Source: Cinclus cinclus
Lineage: Eukaryota > Chordata > Aves > Passeriformes > Cinclidae
Direction of reading: 5' to 3'
Length of the DNA stretch: 64,000 nt
Assembly: GCF_963662255.1 (NCBI RefSeq)
Contig: NC_085047.1
Location: 21,018,758 to 21,082,757, forward strand
The position numbers and the translations under genes are program-made. Under the pieces are notes generated by a model that saw only the letters and a program-made list of their open reading frames with translations, was not told where the DNA came from and made no database searches. Below are positions 49,334 through 61,475 of the stretch, in pieces (the stretch's first letter is position 1; each line of letters begins with the position of its first letter).

Positions 49334-51997
49334 TTCTTCCAGCAGTGTACCTTATCTTCTGAAATGCCAACAGAAGAAGAGCTCAGTACATGTTGTGACT
49401 TTCTTCCATAATACTATGCAATCAAATTAATGTGAAAATGTTCTTGAAGAAAAAATATGGAGAAAAACAGCTGATAGTTCCAAATCATTAACAAAGCGCG
49501 TATAACAATGTCCTCCTCATCCAAAATTACTCATCATAACAGCCTGAGAAAGAATGAAGTCATTGTATTTCCTCCAACACCAGAAAAGCAGAGAGAATGC
49601 TATGAGAGACTCACTTTCAGCATCTCTGACTTCCGCTGACTATCCAAACCAAAACGTGAACAAGGACTTACCCCCAAAATTTCTCTGGAACAGTATCTGG
49701 TTAGACAACATTTTATCAGGAAAAATTGTGACAAATCATGGCACAGACATAGGGGTGCAGGACAAGACATTTCACAGCATTTTACACCAAATTTCTTTTC
49801 CCTGAGTGGTTCTTTGCTCATAGATACCTCCATTTTTCTTCATGGTAAGAATATGCAGAGTTGTCAAGCAGCAGCTGCCTTGCCAAACAAACTTCCTTCT
49901 ATAGTCAACTGTGTACACCCAGTTAATTTCTGAACATCTCTGGGAAAAAATACTCTAGAATTGTTGCTGGAAAGTCTAATAGAGCTACAGAGAACTGACT
50001 CCATCAGTTTAGAAAATCACAACAAAACACACAAAATCCCATCCAAAAATATACAAATAAAAAGCTTTTTAATTCACATAAACTTCATCTGATGTCTGTG
50101 GGTCAAAACGATTTTGGCTTAGAGTTTACTCAAATGCTAACAGTAACATACAAACATTGAACTATTTGAAAAAAAGTAACACTTGTTCACTCCATCCAGT
50201 CCAACAAAAATAGAAATAAATGCTTTAAGATATGAAGGGCCTTTGCATTTGGATGGAGTGGAAAGGTTTTCACATATCATGCTATGCGGAGAGTTAAAGC
50301 TTCAGTAGTTCAGCCTGCCTGTTCTTGTTGCAAGTGCATGAATGACAGATGCTAGAGGAGTTCTTGTTCTTTTGTAAAATAAACAACCCTGAACTGACCA
50401 GTCACAGAAACAAAACAATGTCAAGTTCTCTTTACTTTTAAAAGTTTGTAACACTGAATTCAGACATGGAGATGGGACTACAAGCAGTTTGATAGAGTCT
50501 AAAAGTATTCCAAAGCAAGAGAGCCACATTGTTAGAATAGCGTAAGTCTATGTATCTCCCAGAGGAGAATGTAGTGTCTCTATTAGATGCATTACTCTCC
50601 TTCTCTGGCAGTGGAAGGACACTGTTATTAAAAAGATAATTATGGATGCCTCACCTTCCTGACATTAATATAACTGGTCCGCACTAGGAGAAAAATTCTG
50701 TGAAAGAACACGAAAAGTTCTTTCCTTTTACCAACCTTTTACAAACTTTTCATCCACATCAGAACTTCTTTTGCTGTAGCTGCTGCCCAGAAGCAATTAT
50801 TTCAGTGGCTTTCTGTGAAAGATCAGACACAAGCTGGACAGAGCACTCATGTCTTCTTCATCATCTTGCTAAGATGAATTCAGAGGATTTGTTTCCACAG
50901 TTGACTGCTCTTTTAGAAGCTCACTAAAGAGGGTAGGAAGAAAATTAAAGTAGGAGGAAAAAACCCCGGTGTAGGTCCTTCACTTCCATGAACTTAGCCA
51001 GCCTATGATTCTTAGGAACAAGTTAACATTGTTTAACATCTACACTGAAAGACAGCAATGGAAACACTGAACTGTGAACCAAAATCCGTAACTTGGAACT
51101 TAACTTATTGCAACTTAATATATAATAAAAATAATGGAACTGATGAAAGATCTGCAAATGGCATTAAGGTGACAGGTTCTTTGCTAAACACTCTGTAGCC
51201 CATGCTCTGATCTATTACAGCAAATTAAGAAGACTGAAATAGAATGAAGGATTGAAAAGCAACTCTACCAAAAGCAGTGACCAGTCATGTCTCTGCTCAA
51301 GCTCCTATTTTTCCACAGTACACTTGAGAGCAGAAGCTGGCCTGCTTCCTTCACACCACATTCTCAGGACACAGACTAAAAAATACTGTCTCCCCTAACA
51401 CAAAATTTTGAGGCAATTTGAAGAAAATGATGGTTGCTGCTACAAGATCTATTTTTGCCAATGACTAAATATGCAATAAAACTACATTTGCCCCAGTCCT
51501 GAAGAAAAAATTGTTACAATGTTTGGAATAAAATTCCTATGGTTTAGTGATTTGCTCATAATATCAGGCAGTTTAAACATCAATGAAGATGAAAAATTTA
51601 ATTCTGTCATTATACAGATTTTCTTTGTGCAGAAAGGAAAATAATTTATTAATGATGTAACTAGGATATCAAAATAGTGTATTATTTCAAAACTGATTAA
51701 TTGTGGGGTTACAAAGCCAGCAATATCTGTGAGATAAGGCATAAGACCCATGCGGTAGAGATGGATTAGAAAACATCAACATTTTTATTCAAGTTCTGTT
51801 TCATTCCCTGTTTAACTTCAGTGTCACTAGGCCAAGTATTTCCTTTGATCATAAATATATTTTCCAAAAGATGCAATATTTCACTTGAAACAGAGCACAA
51901 ATTATATTTCTAAAATAATAAATAACCCCTATATAATCTTTTGGCAGAAAATTTTAAAAGAATATACATATCTGACAGACAAAATGTGTGCCACTTG
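49334..51997. other. AT-rich non-coding stretch
   Basis: No gene, RNA or known repeat was recognised. It ends at the GCTTC duplication of provirus E2. Confidence 0.45.
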
Positions 51998-52002
51998 GCT
52001 TC

Positions 52003-52731
52003 TGTCCTGGTTTGAAAGACAGGTGTTTGCTAAGGAAAGCAGAAGCTTCCCTTTGGACTGAAAAATGTGATCCTTCCTTCCTACAGATTATTATAATTTT
52101 GGAATTAAGAGAGCTCTCAGGCAAAGATATGGGGGTAGGAATAACAGTTCTTTACTAGTATATCTAACGAGACAAACAAGAACAACAACAGCTAGGAAAT
52201 TAGCCACAAACAGAACAGAAACTCAGTCCCAGTCCCTTTCTGGCTGCAGGCACCTTTTCCCTGAGCTGCAGTTCCCGGTGCTGGGGGCGGGCAGGCCCCG
52301 CAGAGCTGCAGGAGGGCTGGGAGTGATGGCAGCGCTGTCCCAGGGGGAGAGAGAGAGAGATGGAGAGAGCCCTCCGCTCAGGGCATCGGTCCCAATGCTC
52401 AGCAGAGTGCTGGATGTTGGTAGTTCACAACGAGAAGGGAGCAGTGCAGGGTCCGACAGCAGTGAGGATGGTTCCTGGCGCTGGGATGGCAGGAATGGGA
52501 CAGAGAGGCGGCAATCGTCCTACTCGTCTGAACTCTGCCGGGGAAATGGGCCGAGGCCCAGCCTTCCAATTCCTCTTCTGGCTGTTTGAATCTCGTGGGG
52601 TTTCCCTCTTCTCTCTTCACCGCCCCCCCCCCCCCCCGCCGCCTTGTCACCAGGGCCCAGTCAACAGGTATCTTAGCATGACAATGGGGAAAATTCCACA
52701 GAAGAAAAAGGGAAAGAACCAACCCCCAACA
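52003..52731 (-). repeat. E2 3' LTR
   Basis: About 729 bp. Plus-strand start TGTCCTGGTTTGAAAGACAG is like E1, whereas the segment CAGCAGTGAGGATGGTTCC is shared with E2's 5' LTR and E3. It has a C run at 52623-52637 (G run in element sense). It is followed by the purine-tract region at 52732-52750. Confidence 0.92.
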
Positions 52732-52896
52732 GTATCCACCCCAAATTTTCCCATACCATCATGCGACATCAAATTAAAATCTTCAAATTATAGACATCCA
52801 TGCAGTTACAGATACAGGCACAGTATCATAGGTAGTTCACCCTAAAACAAGGTCTCCTTGGGGTATGCATCAGGTCTCTCCATCCCTTTGCATCAC

Positions 52897-53612
52897 CTAC
52901 CAGGTACAACCTGGCCCTTGAGCGAAAACCACCCCCCAAATTGGATTGTCTTTGCTAAAGGCAGAGTTCACCCAAACAGTTTTTCCTAGCATACCTCTCA
53001 TGTGCACCACTGGAACCTTGTCCACGTCTGGCGTTCTCAAGGGCTCAGATTGGGCAGGGCCTGCTCGATTAGTGGAACCTCGGGTGTTCACTAACCATGT
53101 GGCCTTTGGTAGATTAATCTCCCAGTTCTTGAAAGTCCCCCCACCCAGTGCCTTCAAGGTGGTTTTCAGCAGTCCATTCACTGTTCCACTTTCCCAGCCG
53201 CTGGTGTGTGATAAGGAATGTGGTACACCCACTCGATGCCATGTTCTCTGGCCCAGGTGTTTATGAGGCTATTCTTGAAATGAGTCCCATTGTCTGACTC
53301 AATTCTCTCAGGGGTACCATGTCTCCAAAGGACTTGTTTTTCCAGGCCCACGATGGTGTTGTGGGCAGTGGCGTGAGGCACAGGGTAGGTCTCCAACCAT
53401 CCAGTGGTGGCTTCCACCATGGTTAGCACATAGTGCTTGCCTTGGCGTGTCTGAGGCCGTGTGATGTAGTCAATCTGCCAGGCCTCTCCATACTTATGTT
53501 TGGACCACTGCCCTCCATACCAGAGGGGCTTCACTCGCTTGGCTTGCTTGATGGCAGCACACGTCTCACAGTCATGGATAACCTGGGAAATACTGTCCAT
53601 GGTGAGATCCAC
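52897..53612 (-). pseudogene. pol: E2 integrase, frameshifted
   Basis: This is the counterpart of E1's integrase. The Cys pair of the zinc domain (CETC), the core QIDY and ESDNGTHF and the last catalytic Glu (KVEQ) are readable. A one-base loss near 53179, compared with E1, shifts the frame just after that Glu; the C-terminal part continues in the other frame to 52897. The region begins after the TGA shared with E1. Confidence 0.88.
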
Positions 53613-53621
53613 CCCTTGGTC

Positions 53622-54221
53622 TCATGCCCACTTATAGGTAGCATCTCTGCCTTGGTGACCTGAGGCATCATGGGCCCATCGAGCCAGGAAAAATTCTCCC
53701 TTGTGTTGCCAGTCTAAGTCTATCTGTGACACCTCTATCCTTGCAGCCTGATCTACTTGCTCATTGTGTTGGTGCTCCTCATTAGCCCGACTCTTGGGGA
53801 CATGGGCATTTACATGACGGACTTTTATGGGTAGCTTCTCTGCTCGATTGGCAATGTCTTTCCACTCATCAGCAGCCCAGATTGGTTTTCCCCTCTGTTG
53901 CCAGTTAGCTTTTTTCCATCTTTCCAGCCAGCCCCACAGAGCATTGGCTACCATCCATGAATCAGTGTTAATGTAAAGCTTTGACCACTTCTCTCTTTCA
54001 GCAATGTCCAGGGCCAGCTGAAGGGCTTTGAGTTCAGCAAGTTGACTTGATCCACCTTCTCCTTCAGTAGCTTGTGCAACCTGTCGTGTGGGGTTCCATA
54101 CGGCTGCTTTCCACTTCCAGTTCATCCCCACGATGCGACAGGAACCGTCAGTGAAAAGAGCGTAGCGAGTTTCATCTGCTGGCAGTTGGTTGTATGGTGG
54201 GGCTTCATCAGCCCGGGTCAC
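53622..54221 (-). pseudogene. pol: E2 RNase H and start of integrase
   Basis: The RNase H residues are kept (FTDGS, AELKA, NTDS, HNEQVDQ). It is cut off from RT by a CAA-to-TAA change at 54222-54224, relative to E1, and ends at the TGA (53622-53624) in the integrase zinc finger. Confidence 0.88.
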
Positions 54222-55964
54222 TTATTCTTGCTCCTCTTCATCGGCAAGACCAAAATTTTCACCTTCTGGCCAGTTTGTAATTATTTCCAAAATCCCAGGG
54301 TGATTTGGGTTTCCGATACGGGCGCGCTGTGGGATGAGGGCAATCCACTTGCTCCATGTGGCATCGGTGGCGTGGTGGGTAGAGGGGACCTTCCCTTTAA
54401 ACATCCACCCCAGCACTGGTAGTCGGGGTGCCAGGAGGAGCTGTGCTTCTGTGCCAATCACCTCTGAGGCAGCTTGAACTCCTTCATAAGCAGCCAAGAT
54501 CTCCTGCTCTGTTGGGGTGTAGTTGGCTTTAGACCCTCTTTAATTTTGGCTCCAGAATTCCAGAGGTCGGCCTCGGGTCTCACCGGGTACCTTCTGCCAA
54601 AGGCTGCAGGACAAGCTCGTGTTCCTGGCTGCAGAGTAGAGCACATTCTTCACCTCTGGTCCCGCCCTGACTGGGCCGAGGGCTACGGCATGAACAATCT
54701 TCTGCTGGATCTGGGCAAAGGCTTGCTGCTGCTCAGGGCCCCAGTGGAATTCGTTCTTGTTCCGGGTGACCAGGTAGAGAGGGTTCACGATCTGGCTGTA
54801 CTCAGGAATGTGCATTCTCCAAAAGCCTATGGCACCTAGGAAAGCTTGTGTTTCCTTCTTGTTGGTTGGTGGAGACATCGTGGTGATCTTATTGATGACC
54901 TCAGTGGAGATTTGGCGCCGCCCGTCTTGCCACTTTACTCCCAGGAACTGGATCTCTCGGGCAGGACCTTTGACTTTGCTCCTCTTGATGGCAAAACCGG
55001 CTCCCAGCAGAATCTGGATGGTCTTCTCTCCTTTCTCAAATATTTCCATTGCCGTGTTCATCCACACAATGATGTCATCGAAGAATTGCAGATGTTCTGG
55101 AGCTTCACCCGTTTCTAGTGCAGCCTGGATCAGTCCATGGCAGATGGTGGGACTGTGTTTCCACCCCTGGGGCAGTCGGTTCCAGGTGTACTGCACGCCC
55201 CTCCAGGTGAAAGCAAACTGAGGCCTGCACTCTGCTGCCAGAGGAATGGAGAAAAATGCATTGGCAATGTCAGTGGTGGCGTACCACTTTGCTGCCTTGG
55301 ACTCCAGCTCGTACTGGAGTTCCAGCATGTCCGGCACGGCAGCGCTCAGTGGTGGAGTCACTTCATTCAATGCACGATAGTCCACAGTCAATCTCCATTC
55401 TCTGTCAGACTTGCGCGCAGGCCAGATGGGGCTGTTGAAGGGTGAGTGGGTTTTGCTGACCACCCCTTGGCCCTCCAGCTCACGGATCATCTTGTGGATG
55501 GGGATCACGGCATCTTGATTTGTCCTGTACTGCTGGTGGTGCACTGTCGAGGTGGTAATTGGCACCTGCTGCTCCTTCACCTTCAGGAGTCCCACTGCAG
55601 ATGGGCTCTCTGACAGTCCAAGCAAGGTGTTCAATTGCTTAATGTTTTCTGCCACTACAGCAGCTATACCAAAAGCCCACCTGAGTCCCTTTGGGTCTTT
55701 GTAATAGCCATTCCTCAGGAAGTCTATGCCTAGAATACACGGTGCCTCTGGGCCAGTCACAATTGGATGCTTCTGCCACTCCTTCCCAGTCAGGCTCACC
55801 TCAGCCTCCAGCAAAGTCAATTCCTGTGATCCGCTCGTCACACCAGCAATAGAAACAGGTTCTTCCCCAACATGTTCTGATGGTATTAGGGTGCACTGTG
55901 AACCAGTATCAACTAATGCCCTATGTTTCTGTGGCTCTGATGTGCCAGGCCATCGGATCCACAC
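54222..55964 (-). pseudogene. pol: E2 protease and reverse transcriptase
   Basis: Protease (LVDTGSQCTLIP) and RT form one open frame of 474 codons from 55964 to 54540, showing that protease and RT were originally one frame. The RT has TTDIANAFF and LPQG, but the YxDD box reads FFDD where E1 has YIDD, so activity is doubtful. A TAC-to-TAA change at 54540-54542 stops it in the connection domain; the frame then continues to a second stop at 54222. The codon given as start is GTG; translation would come by readthrough from gag. Confidence 0.88.
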
Positions 55965-56018
55965 CGTCCAAAAGACCTGGTTTTCCCGTGCCTCTCCCTG
56001 GCTGGAGACAGGGCCCCT

Positions 56019-57637
56019 TTAGCACTGGTAATTATTTCCTTCCTGGGCATACATGTTGGAGGTTCCCTAAAGGGGACCTGACAGATCGTCCTCCCTTTTG
56101 TAATACCCTGCATCTTGGTTATGGGAAGTTGAGGCTACCTTCACTTTAGTGGAGCTCCCTTGGTTAGTGTTTCCCTCCCTGAGTTGACGCACTCATGCTT
56201 CCAAGGCAGAAGTGGGTTTCCCATCCCATCTTCTCATGTCTTCCCCATGGTCACGCAGAAAGAACCACAGGTCAGTTTGTGGGGTGTACCCTCTCTCCCT
56301 AGCTGGGAAACGTTGGGCTCTAACTCTGGGATTTGTGACTCGCACTGGTGCTGCACTGACCTTCTTCATCTCCTCCCTCATCTCTCTCATCTCCTCTTTG
56401 AGTTCCCTAATCACAGCAGAGACCTGAGCCTGCATTGGGCCATTCATTATACTCTCAAAATTCCTGAGCCTATTGGCAACAGAACCCACTGTCTCGTGGT
56501 TGGTGTCAGCATTAATGGCTGCAATGAATGTGGTGTATTGAGATGGCCCCAGGTGTGCCAGATTCCACAACATCTGCTCTGTGCACCTGACCTTGTCGGG
56601 GTCATTGTCATGTTGTCCACCCCTCCCAAAGAGTATCTCCAGTACTGCTGCCACTTCTCTCAGCTGTTGGATCCCCCCCTCAGCGGTCTTCCAGTGCATT
56701 CTATGGTGGTGCTCCTGCATTCTCTCTCTATGGACAAACCTTTCTCTTACACTCATTAAAAGCCGCTCCCAGAGGGAAAGGGGGCCTGGTTTCCTTACGA
56801 ATATGTGATCCATACCTGAGTCCTGGGTCAGGGGTCCCAAATTCCTTGCCTCAGTACCATCCAGCTGCACACCTGTACCCATAAGGTCCCAGACCCGCAG
56901 TAACCACGTTGTAAAAGCCTCACGGCCCCTTTCATACAACATCTTTACACAGATTATGGAGACTCTCGTATGACAGGGACTCCATGACGATGTCAACCTC
57001 TGGCTCCCCTGCTGGTTGTGAGGGCCCTGCTTTCTGATCATTATTATCTAGGTGCTTTTTTTTCACCCTAGACTTTCTAGTTTCCACAGGGGGCAACTGC
57101 TGCTGGTTGTGAGTGCCCTTGCAATTCATCTGGAACCTGGAGAAGTGTAACATTTGTGGGTTCCACTGCTGCACCATCAGTTTCTCCCTCTTTAAGGCAG
57201 GGGGAGAGTTTCTCTAGAGCTGGGGAAAGGTACTCCTTCCGCATCTGGCCCATCTCCTTCACTAGAAACCCCACCCACTCTGGGTTGTTCCTTTCTGAGG
57301 TGAGCTCTGGGGCAGAATCAGGCTCAGGGGCAACATCCTTAGTCTCTGGGGGAGAATCCTTAGTCTCTGGGGCAGGGGCAGAGTCAGATTCTGGGGCAGA
57401 ATCCTTAGTCTCTGGGGCAGAATCCCTATTTCTTGGGGGACGTATCAGGGTTGTCATCCAAGTCAATCTCCCCTCATCTCTGAATGTTAAAAAAAACAGG
57501 TTTACAAGGCCTATTAGCAATGCCAGCCACTGTATGATATCATTATTACTTAGAAGAGATTTGATCCCTTCAAAAATTGGTGGAGCAGACCCAAAAAACT
57601 GTCTAAGGGGTTGGGACAAAATTTTTCCTTGTGTCAT
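56019..57637 (-). pseudogene. gag: E2 gag, frameshifted
   Basis: It starts at an ATG (MTQGKIL) with the same hydrophobic segment (about residues 37-52) and a shorter Pro/Glu repeat than E1. An extra base near 57088 ends the first frame (…AVAPCGN), and a second extra base near 56932 follows the KDVV position. The remaining capsid region is open down to a TGA at 56193-56195, and the original frame then ends at TAA 56019-56021. The two frame breaks and the TGA are also in E3. A private extra Ala codon sits in AAVLEILF. Confidence 0.9.
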
Positions 57638-57706
57638 ATCCTCACAGTATGTACCATTATTAAAGTAACCCCAAAAACATACAGTTAGAGTGTGATAGCC
57701 CTGAAT

Positions 57707-57892
57707 TTATGTACCCACCTTCCAGAGGAAGTTAAAAATCCATGAATTTCTCACATTATCAGCCCACAAAAGGAACTGGATAATAGTTACAGCAGCCTGA
57801 GTTATAGGACCCATGTTCAAGTAAGGGATTGCAAATGGGAGAGATAAAGCTGTGGCCACATGGACCCCAAACCATGGTAAGCTGGACAACAT
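57707..57892 (-). CDS. E2 leader ORF (hydrophobic, 61 codons)
   Basis: The same ORF as in E1, ATG to TAA, undamaged although the downstream gag and pol are badly broken. The protein is identical to E3's and differs from E1's at four conservative positions. No known function. Confidence 0.5.
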   Translation of the reverse strand: MLSSLPWFGVHVATALSLPFAIPYLNMGPITQAAVTIIQFLLWADNVRNSWIFNFLWKVGT

Positions 57893-57968
57893 GATGCCAC
57901 CGAAGACAAAACTGAGGTAACTCAAGAACTGTTACTCCTTTTTCTCCCTTTCTTCTCAATGCCCTCGG

Positions 57969-57986
57969 GCCCCACGTTGGTGGCCA
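57969..57986 (-). promoter_or_regulatory. E2 primer-binding site
   Basis: TGGCCACCAACGTGGGGC in element sense, five bases from the 5' LTR. It differs from the lysine-tRNA site (from memory) at positions 5-6 and from E1's site at four positions. E3 has exactly the same site. Confidence 0.6.
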
Positions 57987-57991
57987 AAATC

Positions 57992-58743
57992 TGTCCTAGT
58001 TTGAAGGACAGGTGTTTGCTAAGGAAAGCAGAAGGCTCCCTTTGAACTGAAAAATGTGATCCTTCCTTCCTTCCTTCCAATTTTTATAATTTTGGAATTA
58101 AGAGAGCTCTCAGGCAAAGATATGGGGGTAGGAATAACAGTTCTTTACTAGTATAACTAACAAGACAAACAAGAACAACAACAGCTATGAAATTACCCAC
58201 AAACAGAACAGTAACTCAGTCCTTTCTGGCTGCAGGCACCTCTTCCCTGAGCTGCAGTTCCCAATGCTGGGGGCGGGTAGGTCCCGCAGAGCTGCAGGAG
58301 GGCTGGTGGTGATGGCAGCACTGTCCCACATAGGAGAGAGAGATGGAGAGAGCCCTCCACTCACGGTGTGGGTCCCAATGCTCAGCAGAGTGCTGGGTGG
58401 TGGCAGGTTAAAGCGAGAAGGCAGCAGTGCAGGGTCCGACAGCAGTGAGGATGGTTCCCGGCACTGGGATGGCAGGAATGGGGCAGAGGCGGTGATTGTC
58501 CTTCTCGTCCGAACTCCGCGGGGGAAATGGTCCGATGCCCAGCCTTCCGTTTCCTCTTCTGGCTGTTTGAATCTCGTGGGATTTCCCTCCTCTCTCTCTC
58601 TAACCCTCCCTCCCCCCCCCCCCCCCCCCAGCCCCCCCCCCCCCCACCCCCCGCCTTGTCACCAGGGCCCAGTCAACAGGTATCTTATCATGACAATGGG
58701 GAAAATTCCACAGAGGGAAAAGGGAGAGAACCAACTCCCAACA
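57992..58743 (-). repeat. E2 5' LTR
   Basis: About 752 bp. It starts TGTCCTAGTTTGAAGGACAG on the plus strand, with a CCTT tetranucleotide run (near 58064-58079) that is shared with E3. The first ~200 bases are identical to E3's LTR by eye. It contains a C-rich tract at 58612-58652. Confidence 0.92.
58612..58652. repeat. C-rich tract, G4-prone on the element's sense strand
   Basis: Runs of 18, 14 and 6 C (58612-58629, 58632-58645, 58647-58652). On the minus strand, which is the element's sense strand, these are G runs able to form G-quadruplexes. Length is likely unstable. Confidence 0.9.
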
Positions 58744-58748
58744 GCTTC

Positions 58749-59093
58749 ATTAAATAAAATTTCAGGAAGCTTATTTAAAAGAAAAATATTCAAAATGCAC
58801 ACACAGAATGCATAATACTGCCACCAAGCACATTCTGGTGGAACTCTACACAAGTCTTATTTAATCCTCAATCATATTTTAAAAGGTTACAACTTCCATT
58901 TTTTATCTTGGTTACTTCTCAGAAATGGACAAACACTAGATTTGAATACAGGGACAATTTATCAGCTTTGATCATCCTCTGGGCCAATGTCTCAATCTCT
59001 GAAATGCAGATGAACTGACACCCATCTAATCTGAACTCCTGTACAATATTACCTGAGAGGAAACTCAGTATTTTTGTACAATGACATAGGATT
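58749..59093. other. Non-coding stretch
   Basis: Nothing recognised between provirus E2 and the CR1-like fragment. Confidence 0.5.
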
Positions 59094-59573
59094 ATGGCAT
59101 AATTAGGAATATTGGAAGATCTTTAACAGAATCAATTCCTGCTTGAAGAAGGATCAGCCATGAAGTAAGACCACTCTTCTCAAGGTTTATCCTCTTGGCT
59201 CTTGAAAGCTTCCAAGGATGGAGCCTGCACAGCTTCACCAACAACCAGTTCCACTGACTGATTGCTTTTGAAGGGAAGAAACTTTTCCTTATATCCAGAC
59301 ACAACCTCCTTTTTTTCAACTTAGGCCTGCTGTCAGTTGTCCTTCCACCACCATGAAGTCTGTCTCCACATTCTTAATAACCTCCCCTTAGGCAGTTGTT
59401 CAACAAACCCCCAAACCCGACTGTTGCCAGGCTGGAGAAGCCCTGTTCCTGCACCCTGACCTCCAAGTGCAGGGGCAGCAGCCCTGGAGATAACATCAGT
59501 GGCCCTCCCCAAATTACCCCAGTGTAGTTCACTGGCATCTTTCTTGTACCAGGAGTCTCAACATTAGACATAA
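59094..59573 (-). mobile_element. CR1-like LINE fragment
   Basis: The reverse complement resembles the CR1 3' region: GTCTGTCTCCACATTCTTAA then ACCTCCCCTTAGGCA, CCAGGCTGGAGAAGCCCTG, and GGCATCTTTCTTGTACCAGG. It is diverged and both ends are approximate. Confidence 0.65.
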
Positions 59574-61475
59574 TCTTCTAAACATAGCCTAGTAAGTGCT
59601 GAGTAGAGTGGGATAATAACTTTCCCAAGCTACCGGCTGTGCTCATGTGATTATGGTTCAAGATAATGTCCTTCTTTGCTCCCACAAACTACTGCTGGCT
59701 CACGTACAGTTTGCTGTCTAGCAAGATTCTCCCAGTTTTAGAAGAATTGCTTCCCCAGTCAGTGAGCTCACAGATTTTATATGTTCAGTTGGACTCATGC
59801 TGTATCATACACCTTCCAGAAAAACTGCCAGTCTTCAAGTTAACACTGCAAAGTGTTGCTCCATTAAAAAAAAAAAAGTTATCTTTTTTTCCGTTTTGGT
59901 ATAGCAAGCATCAACATCAGCTAGAGAATCTCAGTGGAAATTCCAGAGCTGACACACAGATAAAGGAATTAAGTAAATACAGAAGATAAATGATGAATTT
60001 GCAGGCTGGATTGATTGAATTGACATTAACAGCTTTGAACTGCATTCCCTTTCCACTGGAGGACATAACAGAATAAGCACAGTCAAGACAGACAAAATTA
60101 ATTACAGATACAGTATGTTCTGTATCAATCCTTTTTCAATTCTGCCTCTATCAGGCAACGTGCTAAAGAATGAAGCTTGTAATGCTGGGGCAAACATTGT
60201 TTGAGATAGACAAGCCTTCTCCAAATGCAGTTAGGCCTCAGATCTATGCTCATCTACAATTCAAGATCTGCATTTTCAAAATGTATCCTGATTTTGTATC
60301 CTACACTGGATGGCATATAGTGGTTTTGTAGCCAGACCATCCCACTGAGATTAATCTACAGATACAAATGTGAAAGGCAATATCAGACAGATTTCCACTA
60401 TCATGCAGAGAAAGCTTTGAGAACTGTTCACTCTCTCCTCCAAGTTTATGAATCTACTATTAAAAAAACCCACCAGCCAACAATACTCTGTAAAAATTGC
60501 AATACTGTCACATTTAATTCTTTAAAAGGCAAACTTGCTGGAAAGTCTTTGAATAAAACTTACAATGATGGGAAGCATGACAGAAGACAGAATGTTGCCT
60601 GAAACCACAGGTTAATAAAATATACCACTGGTGAAATGGAGACATTGGTGTCTGTGGTCCTACAGTCAAATAAGACGAAAAGAAGAATATAAGGTAACAG
60701 AAATTTACCCGTAGACAGTTTAGAATATTTTTATATCAACAACCATCAAAAAAAACCTCCTGAAATGTTCTCTTTCCTGAATAATGAATTTTTTACATTT
60801 ATAGCTGAAATTTGGCTGCTGTTGCCTGTGTTATTCCACTTTATGTTAGGAGGTCTCCTTCTAATATTTTCTGGGTTTGGTTTAAAAAAAAACTACTGCC
60901 ACCTTTATCTTAATAGCTAATCTTCTGCCACCACCACGCTATCCAGCTTTCTGTGGACTCTCCTCCTTTGATAATATTGCAAGTAGTCACCAACCCAAGC
61001 TACTGCTGTGATCCTATATAAACTGTCATTTCTTTACAAAGGTTCAACCTCCCAGTCTATCCACAGTTATTCTTTCCACTACCAACACATTAGGTCACAT
61101 TATTTTAGCTCTGTCACATTCAGGGCAAACTGGGAGCAGTCAATTCCTTTATGGAACAAATGCAGGAATTTTGGCTTATCTCCTTTTAAAAGACCTAGAG
61201 TGAAATGTATGTCAGTTGTACAGCTAGTTTTAACCTGTCGCTTAAGGATGATGCCACCTCTGTTAATTACTGCTCTTTGCCATACACTTTGTATGCCAGA
61301 ACTCTTTCAGTTTAATAGAAGACACTACTATTGAATAAATTTATACAAGACTCATTAAAAAAAAAATGTAAATTGTTCTCAAAAGTGTGATAAAACAATC
61401 TATCCAAGTCTGAGTACTTCATGAAATCAATTCCCTCACTAGCAGTTCTCTTCTGCACTATGAGTATAGCCCAGC
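59574..61475. other. AT-rich non-coding spacer
   Basis: No gene or repeat recognised. It ends at CCAGC (61471-61475), the expected left target duplication of E3, whose partner lies beyond the window. Confidence 0.5.

Larger units (their letters stand above)
52003..58743 (-). mobile_element. Provirus E2: full-length ERVL-type element, many breaks
   Basis: A 6.7-kb element of the same plan and orientation as E1, flanked by exact GCTTC duplications (51998-52002 and 58744-58748). It has both LTRs, the PBS, the leader ORF and all gag-pro-pol parts, and no env. gag has two frame breaks and a late stop; pol has two nonsense codons, the shared TGA before integrase, and a one-base loss in integrase. 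The 5' and 3' LTRs differ at about 59 of ~700 positions plus indels, more than E1's pair, and the 5' LTR is closer to E3's. Confidence 0.93.
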
